Source: Actinomycetota bacterium
GTDB taxonomy: Bacteria > Actinomycetota > Acidimicrobiia > Acidimicrobiales > Iamiaceae
Assembly: GCA_019639075.1 (NCBI GenBank)
Contig: JAHBSO010000002.1
Location: forward strand, 186,001-250,000
DNA: 64,000 bases
Reading direction: 5' to 3'
Part shown: piece by piece, positions 50,068-58,670 of the stretch
Layout of the letters: each line of letters starts with the position of its first letter
Position numbering within the stretch: position 1 is the stretch's first letter
Position numbers and translations under genes: made by a program
The notes under the pieces: model-generated
Databases searched by the model: none
Seen by the model: only the letters and a program-made list of their open reading frames with translations
Told to the model about the DNA's origin: nothing

Positions 50068-50122
50068 GCCCGGACTCTAGGCACCTACGCTCGGCCCGGC
50101 CCGCGACCGCCGGAGGACCACG

Positions 50123-51856
50123 ATGCCCGGACCGACGCCCCGAACGACGACGCTCGATCACCCGACCACCCACGGCGACTCGTGCTGCGGCGGGCTCCTG
50201 GCCCGTCACCTCGGCGCCCTCGCCGACCAGCGCATCCCCGAGGTCGCCGAACCCCGGCCCGGCCATCGGGGCACCTTCGTGGTGCGGGGTGCCGCCGTGC
50301 TCCCGGTCGACGACGCGTTCAGCGAGGCCGAGGCGTTCGCCGTGCGCGACGGACGGATCCTCGCCGTCGGCACGGAGGCCGACGTGATGGCCGCCGCCGG
50401 GGAGGACGCCACGGTCGTCGACCGCCCCGGCGCCGTGATCCTCCCGGGCTTCGTCGAGCCCCACGCACACTTCTTGCTGAGCGGGGTCCAGTCGACGTTC
50501 GAGAACGTCCGGGCCCAGCGGTTCGACGACGTCGCCGCGGTGCTCGACCACCTCTGCACGGTGGTGCCGACCGATGGATCCTGGCTCGTCGCCAACCAGT
50601 TCGACCCGTCGCTCCAGGCCGGCCCGGACGTGCTGACCACCCAGGAGCTCGACGCGATCTCGGCGGACGTCCCGATCGTCCTCATCAACGCCTCGGGCCA
50701 CCTCGCCTACGCGAACAGCGCAGCCCTCGCCGCGGCCGGCGTCGGTCCCGACACCCCCGACATCGACGGGTCCCCGTACGGCCGGACCGCCGACGGAACG
50801 CCGAACGGGGTGCTCCAGGGCCAGGGGGCGATCATGAGCGTCCTCGCGTTCGCGCCCAACATCGCCCGCGTCGACCTCGCCACCGCGATCCGCGACACCG
50901 GCCACCGGGCCTCGACCAAGGGCATCACGACCATCTGCGACCAGGGCACCGGCCTGACGCTCGGGCCGGCCGAGGTCGAGATGTACCACGCGCTCGCCGC
51001 CGACGGGCTGCCGGTCCGCATCCGGTACTCGGTGTGGGGCACGGGCGGCGACGCCCTGGTCGACGCGGGCATCGGCCCCGGGCACGGCGACGACCACGTG
51101 CGGGCGACTGGCTGGAAGTTGGTCGCCGACGGTTCCAACCAGGGCCGGACCGGCCTCCAGCGCGAGCCGTACCTCGGGACCGACTCGTACGGGATCGCCT
51201 ACGTGGAGCGCGAGGAGCTCGTCGCGAACGCCGCCGCCCGGGCGGCCGACGGGTGGCAGGTCGTGATCCACGCCAACGGCGACGCGGCGATCGACAACGC
51301 CATCGAGGCCCTGGCCGCCGCGGTCGATGCCGGCGGCCCCGACCACCGCCACCGGATCGAGCACTGCTCGATCCTGCACGACGAGCAGATCGCCCGGATC
51401 GCCGAGCTCGGTGTGTCGCCCAGCTTCCTGATCGGCCACGTCCACTACTGGGGCCAGGCGTTCCGTGACGACATCTTCGGGCCGGAGAAGGCCGACCTGC
51501 TCGACCGCACCGCGTCCTGCTCGGCCCACGGCATCCGCTGGACGATCCACTCCGACGACTCGGTGACCCCGATGGACCCGATGCGCTGCATCCACAACGC
51601 CGTCACCCGGGACCTGTGGCGCGAGCCGGGCACCGCCCTCAACCCCGCGGAGCGCGTGCCGGTCGAGGCGGCGATCCGATCGATGACCGCCGACGCCGCC
51701 TGGCAGTGCCACAGCGATCACGAGATCGGGAGCCTGGAGCCGGGCAAGCTCGCCGACTTCGTGGTGCTGGCCGAGGACCCCCGCGCCGTCGATCCGTCGA
51801 TGCTGGCCCAGGTCGAGGTGCTCGAGACCTGGATGGGCGGCGAGCGACGCACCTGA
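50123..51856 (+). CDS. Amidohydrolase_3 (YtcJ-like) family protein
   Basis: A 577-residue metal-dependent hydrolase. HxH in FVEPHAHFLLSG, a lysine in ATGWKLVADGSNQG, histidines in VIHANGDAAID and RIEHCSIL, and the catalytic aspartate in TIHSDDSVTP. EPGKLADFVVLAEDP closes the beta-sandwich. An N-terminal extension of about 45 residues contains a CCGG that could bind metal. Substrate unknown. A P450 gene follows after 25 bp. Confidence 0.88.
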   Translation: MPGPTPRTTTLDHPTTHGDSCCGGLLARHLGALADQRIPEVAEPRPGHRGTFVVRGAAVLPVDDAFSEAEAFAVRDGRILAVGTEADVMAAAGEDATVVDRPGAVILPGFVEPHAHFLLSGVQSTFENVRAQRFDDVAAVLDHLCTVVPTDGSWLVANQFDPSLQAGPDVLTTQELDAISADVPIVLINASGHLAYANSAALAAAGVGPDTPDIDGSPYGRTADGTPNGVLQGQGAIMSVLAFAPNIARVDLATAIRDTGHRASTKGITTICDQGTGLTLGPAEVEMYHALAADGLPVRIRYSVWGTGGDALVDAGIGPGHGDDHVRATGWKLVADGSNQGRTGLQREPYLGTDSYGIAYVEREELVANAAARAADGWQVVIHANGDAAIDNAIEALAAAVDAGGPDHRHRIEHCSILHDEQIARIAELGVSPSFLIGHVHYWGQAFRDDIFGPEKADLLDRTASCSAHGIRWTIHSDDSVTPMDPMRCIHNAVTRDLWREPGTALNPAERVPVEAAIRSMTADAAWQCHSDHEIGSLEPGKLADFVVLAEDPRAVDPSMLAQVEVLETWMGGERRT

Positions 51857-51881
51857 CGGCGACCGGTCCTACGATCCGGCC

Positions 51882-53090
51882 GTGCCAACGGATGCCACCG
51901 TCGAGGACCGACCGACCTTCGAGCCCCGATCGGGCGAGAGCTGGCGGGACCCGTTCCCGATGTACGCCGCGCTCCGCGAGCGCGACCCGGTGCACCACGT
52001 CGCCGACGGCGACCACTGGGTCCTGTCCCGGTTCGACGACGTGTTCCGCGCCGCCCGCGACCCGCAGCGCTTCTCGTCGGCCGAGGGCCTGACGACGATG
52101 TACGGCGAACGCGAAGCGGTCGGGCTCGACGAGGTGGCGCCGATGGTCATGCTCGACCCGCCGGACCACACCGAGTTCCGACGCCTGGTGTCGCGGGGCT
52201 TCACCCCTCGGGCCGTGATCACGATGGAGGACGAGGTCCGACGCTTCGTCGCCGATCGGCTCGACGCGATCGCCGCCGCGGACGACGAGGTCGACATCGT
52301 CGCCGAGTTGTTCAAGCCGCTGCCCAGCATGGTCGTCGCCCACTTCCTCGGCGTCCCCGAGGCCGACCGGGCCCGCTTCGACCGCTGGACCGACGCGGTG
52401 GTCGCGGCCAACGCCGAGGGCGACGTGCTGCACGCCGCCGAGGCCGTCGGCGAGCTGTTCGAGTACTTCTCGCACCTGGTCGAGCTGCGCCGCGCCGAGC
52501 CCGGCGACGACACCGTGTCGGACCTTGTCGCCGCGGCGGAGGCGGACGGCAACCCGACCGTGCTGCGGATCCTCGGCTTCGCCTTCACCATGGTCGCCGG
52601 CGGCAACGACACCACCACCGGCCTGCTCGGCGGGAGCGCGGTGCTCCTCACCCGCCACCGCGATCAGCGCGCGCTGCTGGCGTCGTCGCCCGAGCTGCTC
52701 CCCGCCGCGGTCGAGGAGCTGCTCCGCCTCACCAGCCCCGTGCAGGGCCTCGCCCGCACCACGACCACCGATGTCGAGGTGCAGGGCACGACCATCCCCG
52801 CCGGTCGCAAGGTGCTCCTCCTCTACGGCGCGGCCAACCGGGATCCGCGCGAGTTCGGACCCGACGCCGAGGACCTCGACGTCACCCGGAACCCGAACCG
52901 CATCCTGAGCTTCGGCTCAGGCGCCCACCACTGCCTCGGCGCGGCCGCCGCCCGCCTCCAGGGTCGGGTCGCGCTCGAGGAGCTGCTTCGTCGTTTCCCC
53001 GACTTCGAGGTCGACGAGGCCAGCGGCGAGTACGCCGGCGGCCCCTACGTCCGCCGCCACCGCAGTCTCCCGTTCACACCGCGGGCGTGA
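51882..53090 (+). CDS. Cytochrome P450
   Basis: A 402-residue P450. LDPPDHTEFRRLVSRGFTPR (C-helix), I-helix FTMVAGGNDTTTGLL, ExxR in EELLRLTSP, and heme loop FGSGAHHCLGAAAA with ligand C351. GTG start at 51882, 25 bp after the amidohydrolase, so probably the same transcript. The TGA stop at 53088-53090 coincides with the left edge of an R1 repeat. Confidence 0.93.
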   Translation: MPTDATVEDRPTFEPRSGESWRDPFPMYAALRERDPVHHVADGDHWVLSRFDDVFRAARDPQRFSSAEGLTTMYGEREAVGLDEVAPMVMLDPPDHTEFRRLVSRGFTPRAVITMEDEVRRFVADRLDAIAAADDEVDIVAELFKPLPSMVVAHFLGVPEADRARFDRWTDAVVAANAEGDVLHAAEAVGELFEYFSHLVELRRAEPGDDTVSDLVAAAEADGNPTVLRILGFAFTMVAGGNDTTTGLLGGSAVLLTRHRDQRALLASSPELLPAAVEELLRLTSPVQGLARTTTTDVEVQGTTIPAGRKVLLLYGAANRDPREFGPDAEDLDVTRNPNRILSFGSGAHHCLGAAAARLQGRVALEELLRRFPDFEVDEASGEYAGGPYVRRHRSLPFTPRA

Positions 53091-53190
53091 CCGTTGGGGT
53101 CGGACCCCAACTGTGCGACGACGAAGACCTCGAAGACCTCGTTGGGTCACAGTTGGGGTCCGACCCCAACTGTGACCCCAACGGTCACGG
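53088..53190. repeat. R1 palindromic repeat pair at two gene ends
   Basis: The block TGACCGTTGGGGTC occurs at its left edge and, inverted, at its right edge; each TGA is the stop codon of the flanking convergent gene. Between them lies a perfect 29-bp palindrome (14+1+14) at 53147-53175 beginning TCACAGTTGGGGTC. The left copy has core GTTGGGGTCGGACCCCAAC. Confidence 0.92.
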
Positions 53191-54204
53191 CTCGACCAGG
53201 GGATGGGCGTCGAACCAGTCGAGCGCGATCTCGGTGGCGTCGATGGTCTCGGTCGTCGCACCGATCTCGACGGCGGCGCCCGGCCAGGTGTGGCCGCCGC
53301 CCTCGATGCTGTAGAACTCCACGCCCATGCCCTCCGGGCAGTCCTGGAAGATCCAGTGCTCGATGTCGGGTTCGATGCGCTCGACGTCCTTCTGGTCCGA
53401 GCAACCGGCCTGGGTGGCCCACGCGGGCATGTTGACCTCGACGCCGCTCAACCGGGCGTTCGAGCCGGTCACGACGACGCCTTCGTCGGCCCCCTCGCCG
53501 TACGGGACGGCGCTGTCCGCCGTGCCGTGGAACGCCACCACCGACTTGGCGCAGTCGGGCGGCGCGACCTCCTCGGCCACCAGCGCCATCGACGCGATCC
53601 GGTCGGGGTGGTGGCAGGCCACGATCGTCGCCTTCCACGAGCCGAGGGAGATGCCGGTGGTGTGCACGTGGTCGAGGTCGACGCAGTAGTCCGCCTCGAT
53701 GCGGTCGAGCACCGCCATGAGGAAGTCGTCGTCGGTGCCCCGTCCGGCCATCTGCCACTTCCCGTCGATCGCGTCGGGTGTCACCACGATGTAGCCACGG
53801 TCCGGAGCGTCGACCGGCAGTCGGGAGTAGACGGCCTGCTGCGCGGCGTTGGACCCGGAGCCGTGGAGGTTGAGGATCACCCCGACCGGATCGTCGGCGG
53901 TGACGTCGTCGGGCACGGCGAGGAGGTAGGTGCGGCGTGTCCCGTCGACGTCGATCTCCTGCTCAACGTCACCGAGCCGGTCGGGCTCGCCCAGCGTTGG
54001 CGGGGTCGAACCGCAGCCGGCGCTGGTCCGCACGTCGGAGATCGGCTCGGTCGTGGTGCTGCTCGCCGCCGTCGTCGACACCGACACCGACGCGGACGTC
54101 GAGGTCGCCGCGGACCCCTCGCTGCCCGCGCCGCTCGAACAGCCGGTCACGAGGCCGAGCACCGCGATCGCCGTCACCAGCGTCAGCTTCGATCGACGCG
54201 TCAC
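53185..54204 (-). CDS. Lipoprotein alpha/beta-hydrolase, LpqC/PHB-depolymerase-like esterase
   Basis: A 339-residue secreted esterase. Lipobox VLGLVTGC near residue 19 predicts a lipid-anchored protein. A Ser/Thr linker follows. The hydrolase domain has NLHGSGSN (oxyanion), nucleophile in GISLGSWKA, and histidine in EGGGHTWPG, the order seen in poly(3-hydroxybutyrate) depolymerase/feruloyl-esterase-like LpqC proteins. GTG 54204 puts the signal peptide at the N-terminus. The stop lies at the R1 edge. Confidence 0.87.
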   Translation of the reverse strand: MTRRSKLTLVTAIAVLGLVTGCSSGAGSEGSAATSTSASVSVSTTAASSTTTEPISDVRTSAGCGSTPPTLGEPDRLGDVEQEIDVDGTRRTYLLAVPDDVTADDPVGVILNLHGSGSNAAQQAVYSRLPVDAPDRGYIVVTPDAIDGKWQMAGRGTDDDFLMAVLDRIEADYCVDLDHVHTTGISLGSWKATIVACHHPDRIASMALVAEEVAPPDCAKSVVAFHGTADSAVPYGEGADEGVVVTGSNARLSGVEVNMPAWATQAGCSDQKDVERIEPDIEHWIFQDCPEGMGVEFYSIEGGGHTWPGAAVEIGATTETIDATEIALDWFDAHPLVEP

Positions 54205-54226
54205 CCCCACATCGCACCTCCCAGGT

Positions 54227-55261
54227 TCAGCGCGGGCAGAGCGCCCAGACATCGAGGTCGAGGAGCACACCGGCGGCGTACTTGCCGTCGTCGCCCTTCA
54301 GGGTCATCGACTCGTCACGGCCCTTGGTGGCGACCAGGCGCAACCGGAGCGCCCCCACGCCCGGCGCGTCGACCTCGGCCTTGTCGAGCACCTCGGACCA
54401 CGCGTAGACGGTGTCGCCCGCGAACGCCGGCGCGGTGTGCGCTCCGGCGTTGATCGCCACGAGGAGCTGGGCGTTGGCCAGGCCGTTGAACGACAGCGCC
54501 CGGGCCATGGAGATGACGTGGCCGCCGTAGATGAGGCGCTGGCCGTCGGGGCGGGCCTCCACGTTGAAGTGGACCTTGGCGGTGTTCTGCCAGAGCCGCG
54601 TCGCCATCATGTGCTCGGACTCGGACAGGGTCACCCCGTCGACGTGATCGATCTTCTCGCCGACCTCGTAGTCGTCGAAGCGGTGCGGCTCGCCGGCGGC
54701 GGCGAAGTCGTAGGAGGTGAGGTCGAGCCCGGCCGGGACGATCAGGTCCTCCGGGGCGACGACCGACGCCAGCTCCGGCACGACGGTGTCGGGCGCGGGG
54801 GCGTCGTGGTCGCGCTTGTGGACCATGACCCAGCGCGCCCAGTCGATGGCCGTGGCGCCGTGCTGGTCGACCGCGGTGGAGCGCACGTAGACGACGCCCG
54901 TCTTCCCGTTGGAGTTCTCCTTGAGGCCGATGACCTCCGACGACGTCGACAGGGTGTCGCCCGGGACCAGTGGCCGGTGGAAGCGCAGCTCGGCATAGCC
55001 CAGGTTGGCGACGGCGTTGAGCGACACGTCCGGCACGGTCTTGCCGAAGGCGATGTGGAACCCGATCAGCTCCTCGACCGGCGCGCCGTCGAGACCGCAG
55101 GCGGCGGCGAAGGTCGCGGCCGACGGGATCGCGAACCGCGTCGGGTACAGGGCCCCGTACACCGCCCGATCGCCCTCGGTGATCGTCCGTGGCGTGGCGT
55201 GCTCGATCACCTGGCCCAGCTCGAAGTCCTCGAAGAAGTTGCCCGGGTTGGTCTTGCTCAT
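54227..55261 (-). CDS. MaoC-family dehydratase, mesaconyl-CoA hydratase-like double hotdog
   Basis: A 344-residue tandem hotdog protein. The first half has FFEDFELGQVIEHATPRTITEGDRAVY and the second FDDYEVGEKIDHVDGVTLSESEHMMATRLWQNTAKVHFN, each resembling MaoC openings. YGGHVISMARALSFNGLAN is the catalytic-helix region. The length and order fit beta-methylmalyl/mesaconyl-CoA hydratases, but substrate is inference. The esterase gene is 22 bp downstream on the same strand; the GH2 gene is divergent across an R1 hairpin. Confidence 0.85.
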   Translation of the reverse strand: MSKTNPGNFFEDFELGQVIEHATPRTITEGDRAVYGALYPTRFAIPSAATFAAACGLDGAPVEELIGFHIAFGKTVPDVSLNAVANLGYAELRFHRPLVPGDTLSTSSEVIGLKENSNGKTGVVYVRSTAVDQHGATAIDWARWVMVHKRDHDAPAPDTVVPELASVVAPEDLIVPAGLDLTSYDFAAAGEPHRFDDYEVGEKIDHVDGVTLSESEHMMATRLWQNTAKVHFNVEARPDGQRLIYGGHVISMARALSFNGLANAQLLVAINAGAHTAPAFAGDTVYAWSEVLDKAEVDAPGVGALRLRLVATKGRDESMTLKGDDGKYAAGVLLDLDVWALCPR

Positions 55262-55339
55262 GTCGCACCTTCGGCGTCTGGTCGGTCGAGCGCCGAACGT
55301 AGCCCCGCACCCCGTCGACGATCAGATCCTCCGTCGGTT

Positions 55340-55429
55340 GCACAGATGGGGTCGGACCCCGACCGTGCCGTCATCGAACCCGAAGGTGCGCTCCTCGCAC
55401 GCACGGTCGGGGTCCGACCCCATCTGTGC
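55340..55429. repeat. R1 inverted pair between divergent genes (29-bp arms)
   Basis: GCACAGATGGGGTCGGAC and following bases (55340-55368) are the exact reverse complement of 55401-55429, with a 32-bp loop. Each arm also has its own GGGGTC-G-GACCCC palindrome. It lies between the MaoC and GH2 starts, so it may affect both promoters or the GH2 leader. Confidence 0.93.
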
Positions 55430-55483
55430 CTTCGCTCACCCCGCGTGGGCCCTGGGCTGGGCCTCGGCGGTAGCGTGCCCCGG

Positions 55484-57724
55484 ATGGAGCTGGACGGGCC
55501 GTGGGAAGCGGTGGTCGCCGACGACGACGTGCGCCGCACGTGGCTCGACGACGTCGACCCCGACCCGGCCACCGTGGTCGACGGCCCCGACCCCGACCTC
55601 GACGCCGAGGTCCCCGACTGGCAGCCGATCCGGGTGCCGGGCCACTGGCGGTCGACCCCCGCCTTCGCCGACACCGACGGTCCCCTGCTCTACCGGCTCC
55701 GCTTCGAGCACCCGGTCCCCGAACCCGGTGAGCGGTTCTGGCTCCGGCTCGACGGGATCTTCTACCAGGGAGACGTGTGGCTCGACGGCGGCTACGTCGG
55801 CGACCCCGAGGGCTACTTCTTCCCCCACAAGTTCGAGATCACCGAGGCGCTCGCCGCCCGCACCGACCACCTGCTCGGCATCGAGGTGACCTGCTCGGCC
55901 CAGCGCGACCTCAAGGCCAAGCGCAACATCACCGGCGTCTTCCAGCACGACGACAGCCTCGACCCGACGGCGAACCCGGGTGGCCTCTGGCGGCGGGTGT
56001 CGATCGAGCGCACCGGCCCGATCCGGATCCGCCACCTGCGGGTGGTGTGCCGCGAGGCCAACGAGACGCGCGCCACCGTGCGGTTCCGGGCCGTGCTCGA
56101 CGCGGCCGAGGCCACCGACGTCACCCTGCGCTCCTCGGTCGGCGACACCGAGGTCGACGACGTCCGCCGCCTCGCCGCCGGCGAGAACCAGGTCGAGTGG
56201 CAGGTCAGGGTCGACGAACCCGAGCTGTGGTGGCCCCACGCGCTCGGCGACCAACCGCTCCACGACGTCGTGGTCGAGGTGGTCCCCCACCTCGCCGACG
56301 AGACCGACGAGGGTGAGCAGGAGGAGGATCTCGCCGCCGAGCTCGGGCCGGTCAGCCACCGCGTGGTCCGGCGGATCGGGCTGCGCCAGGTGCACCTGCG
56401 CGGCTGGGTCCTGCACGTCAACGGCGAGCGGCTCTTCACCAAGGGCGTCAACGTCGGACCGACCCGCTTCGACCTGGCCGAGGCCACCGGCGAGGACATC
56501 GCCCGCGACGTCCGCCTGGCCCGCGAGGCCAACCTCGACCTCCTGCGGGTCCGAGGCCACATCGCCCGCAAGGAGCTCTACGACGCGGCCGACGAGGCAG
56601 GGATGCTCGTCTGGCAGGACTTCCCGCTGCAGTGGGGCTACGCCCGGACCATCCGCAAGCAGGCCGTCCACCAGGCCCGCGAGGCCGTCGACCTGCTCGG
56701 CCACCACCCGTCGATCGCGGTGTGGTGCGCCCACAACGACCCGGAGCAGATCGGCGCCGGCCCCGGCGCGGCGGGTGTCGGCAACGAGGGCGGCCGGTCG
56801 ACGGCCCGGTTCGTGGTCCGCCAGGAGCTGCCGTCGTGGAACCGCACGATCCTCGACCGGTCGGTGAAGCGGGCGCTCGACAAGGCCGACGGCAGCCGCC
56901 CGGTGGTCCCCCACTCCGGCGTGCTGCCCCACCCGCCGATGCTCGACGGCACCGACAGCCACCTCGGCTTCGGCTGGTACCACGGCGACGCCCGCGAGCT
57001 GGCCGGCTTCGCCAGGGCGATGCCACGGATGGTCCGCTTCGTCACCGAGATGGGGGCACGGTCGGTGCCCGAGAACGCCGAGTTCTGCGACCCGGCCTCG
57101 TGGCCCGACCTCGACTGGGCCCACCTCGAAGCAGCCCACGGCCTCGAGCGCGAGGTGTTCGACGAGCGGGTGCCGCCGGTCGACCACCCGACGTTCGACT
57201 CGTGGCGGGCCGCGACCCAGGCCTACCAGGCCGCGGTGGTCCGCCGGCAGGTCGAGACCCTCCGGCGCATCAAGTACCGGCCGACCGGCGGGTTCGCGGT
57301 GCGGATGCTGGCCGACGCCCAGCCGGCGGTGAGCTGGTCGCTGCTCGACCACGAGCGGGTACCGAAGGCGGCGTGGGCCACCTTCGTCGAGGTCTGTCGA
57401 CCGGTCATCGTCACCGCCGACCACCTCCCCGACGAGCTGGTGGCCGGGAGCACCCTCGCGGTCGACGTCCACGTGGTGAGCGACCTGCGCACGCCGATCG
57501 ACGACGTCGAGGTCACCGCCGTGCTGCGCTGGGGCCGCGACGAGGAGCAGCGGTGGCGCTTCGGCGGCACCATCGACGCCGACCGCTGCCTCCGGGTGGG
57601 CACGCTCCCGATCGAGGTGCCCGACGTGCCCGGCCCGATGACGCTCGACCTGGAGCTGCGGGGTGACGACGTGCCCGGCGGACCGCTCACCCGCACCGAC
57701 GTCACCCGCATCGTCCGCCGCTGA
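55484..57724 (+). CDS. Glycoside hydrolase family 2-type protein (beta-mannosidase-like)
   Basis: A 746-residue GH2-like enzyme with an N-terminal jelly-roll (FWLRLDGIFYQGDVWLDGGYVGDPEGYFFPHKFEIT), Ig-like middle domain and TIM barrel (NGERLFTKGVNVGPTRFDL, NLDLLRVRGHIARKELYDAADEAGMLVWQDFPLQW). The nucleophile glutamate fits FVTEMGARSVPE. The acid/base NE motif reads WCAHNDPEQ, with aspartate at the glutamate position, so activity may be altered. No signal peptide, so it would be cytoplasmic. The 3' end overlaps the convergent ImmA gene by 23 bp. Confidence 0.87.
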   Translation: MELDGPWEAVVADDDVRRTWLDDVDPDPATVVDGPDPDLDAEVPDWQPIRVPGHWRSTPAFADTDGPLLYRLRFEHPVPEPGERFWLRLDGIFYQGDVWLDGGYVGDPEGYFFPHKFEITEALAARTDHLLGIEVTCSAQRDLKAKRNITGVFQHDDSLDPTANPGGLWRRVSIERTGPIRIRHLRVVCREANETRATVRFRAVLDAAEATDVTLRSSVGDTEVDDVRRLAAGENQVEWQVRVDEPELWWPHALGDQPLHDVVVEVVPHLADETDEGEQEEDLAAELGPVSHRVVRRIGLRQVHLRGWVLHVNGERLFTKGVNVGPTRFDLAEATGEDIARDVRLAREANLDLLRVRGHIARKELYDAADEAGMLVWQDFPLQWGYARTIRKQAVHQAREAVDLLGHHPSIAVWCAHNDPEQIGAGPGAAGVGNEGGRSTARFVVRQELPSWNRTILDRSVKRALDKADGSRPVVPHSGVLPHPPMLDGTDSHLGFGWYHGDARELAGFARAMPRMVRFVTEMGARSVPENAEFCDPASWPDLDWAHLEAAHGLEREVFDERVPPVDHPTFDSWRAATQAYQAAVVRRQVETLRRIKYRPTGGFAVRMLADAQPAVSWSLLDHERVPKAAWATFVEVCRPVIVTADHLPDELVAGSTLAVDVHVVSDLRTPIDDVEVTAVLRWGRDEEQRWRFGGTIDADRCLRVGTLPIEVPDVPGPMTLDLELRGDDVPGGPLTRTDVTRIVRR

Positions 57725-58139
57725 CCCGCCAGCGGTCCCGGCGCTCCCACCGGGCCGCCACCCGCTGCGCCCCGTCGTCGCTCAGGTCGAACTCCTCGGC
57801 CAGCTCGGCGACCGACACCGGCCCGGTGGTCGCCCGGCGGGCCAGGAACGCGGCGACGTCGGCCGGCGGGACCAGCCGGTCGAGCGCCTCGAGCCACACG
57901 ATGGCCTCCTCGCGCTCCATGGTCGCCGCCGTCGCGTCGGGCCACCCGATGCCCCGCTCGACGTGCACCAGCTCGTGGGCGAGGACCTCCCGACGTTCTC
58001 GACGGCCGAGGGTCTCCTCGATCAGGACCTCGTCGCGGTCGCCGACCCGGGTCCACCGACCGCGGGGCCCGCCCAGCGCGGCGAACCAGAGCTCGACGTC
58101 GGTCGCGCGCAACGCGCGCCAGGGGTTCCACCGTTCCAC
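57702..58139 (-). CDS. ImmA/IrrE-type zinc metallopeptidase-like protein
   Basis: A 145-residue protein. REVLAHELVHVERGIGWPDA holds the HExxH zinc motif. A C-terminal helical part (VSVAELAEEFDLSDDGAQRVAARW) looks like a small winged helix. It is the downstream partner of an XRE regulator, as in ImmR/ImmA and IrrE/DdrO pairs where the peptidase cleaves the repressor upon stress. That relationship is inference from pairing. Its tail overlaps the GH2 gene antisense by 23 bp. Confidence 0.77.
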   Translation of the reverse strand: MERWNPWRALRATDVELWFAALGGPRGRWTRVGDRDEVLIEETLGRRERREVLAHELVHVERGIGWPDATAATMEREEAIVWLEALDRLVPPADVAAFLARRATTGPVSVAELAEEFDLSDDGAQRVAARWERRDRWRVSGGRCG

Positions 58140-58180
58140 ACCCCGATCATCCCGCGCCGGTGTGACAACCGGACGAGCGG

Positions 58181-58486
58181 TCAGCCCCGGCGAGGTCGGC
58201 GGCTGCGGGATCCGGGCGCTCGCCCGGGCTCGCCGGCGCCGTCGGCCGCAGCCACCCGGAGCGGGGCGGCCTCGGGATCGCGGAACAGGTCGCGCGGGTC
58301 GACGCCCAACTGGATGCTCACCCGCTCGACCGACTTGAGGGTGAGGTTGCGCTCGCCCCGCTCGACCGCGCCGACCAGCGTGCGGTGCCAGCCGATGGCC
58401 TCACCGAACTGCTCCTGGGAGAGGCCGCGCTCGTTGCGCACGCGACGGATGTTGCGTCCGACCGCCCGCTGCAGCTCCCCCTCCAC
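58181..58486 (-). CDS. XRE-family helix-turn-helix regulator
   Basis: A ~100-residue regulator. NIRRVRNERGLSQEQFGEAIGWHRTLVGAVERGERNLTLKSVERVSIQLGV is a clear XRE HTH, followed by a basic disordered tail (PGSRSRRPRRG). A tandem 21-bp duplication gives two GTG starts. The second (58486) is preferred because GGAAGGGGAG from the first copy sits about 9 nt upstream, whereas the first (58507) has no Shine-Dalgarno. Precedes the ImmA-like gene by 41 bp. Confidence 0.85.
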   Translation of the reverse strand: MEGELQRAVGRNIRRVRNERGLSQEQFGEAIGWHRTLVGAVERGERNLTLKSVERVSIQLGVDPRDLFRDPEAAPLRVAAADGAGEPGRAPGSRSRRPRRG

Positions 58487-58569
58487 GTGTCGGAGCTCCC
58501 CTTCCACGCCCGACAGCGTCCGTGTCCGCTACCCATCCGTCGACAGACCGATGCGTAGCGTTCGGCCAT

Positions 58570-58582
58570 TGCCTAGCAGGCA
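58570..58582. promoter_or_regulatory. Small palindrome between XRE and sdhC
   Basis: TGCCTAGCAGGCA has 5-bp perfect arms and a 3-bp spacer. It sits in the 163-bp divergent region and could be the XRE operator. The rest of the region shows no convincing -35/-10 pair. Confidence 0.35.
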
Positions 58583-58670
58583 GGGTGGACGCGCGCCGGT
58601 CCGAGTGGACGGGGCGCAGGACGCCACTCGGTTCACGTCGGGGAACGGCCCGGAGGTATGTTCGCTCGTG

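Noticed and set aside
48824..51721. 965-codon minus-strand open frame over the YtcJ-like amidohydrolase
   Set aside because: No domain is recognisable and the opposite strand encodes complete amidohydrolase motifs.
53930..55483. Apparent N-terminal extension of the GH2 enzyme
   Set aside because: It runs antisense through the MaoC gene and the R1 hairpin. The ATG at 55484 gives a normal GH2 N-terminus.
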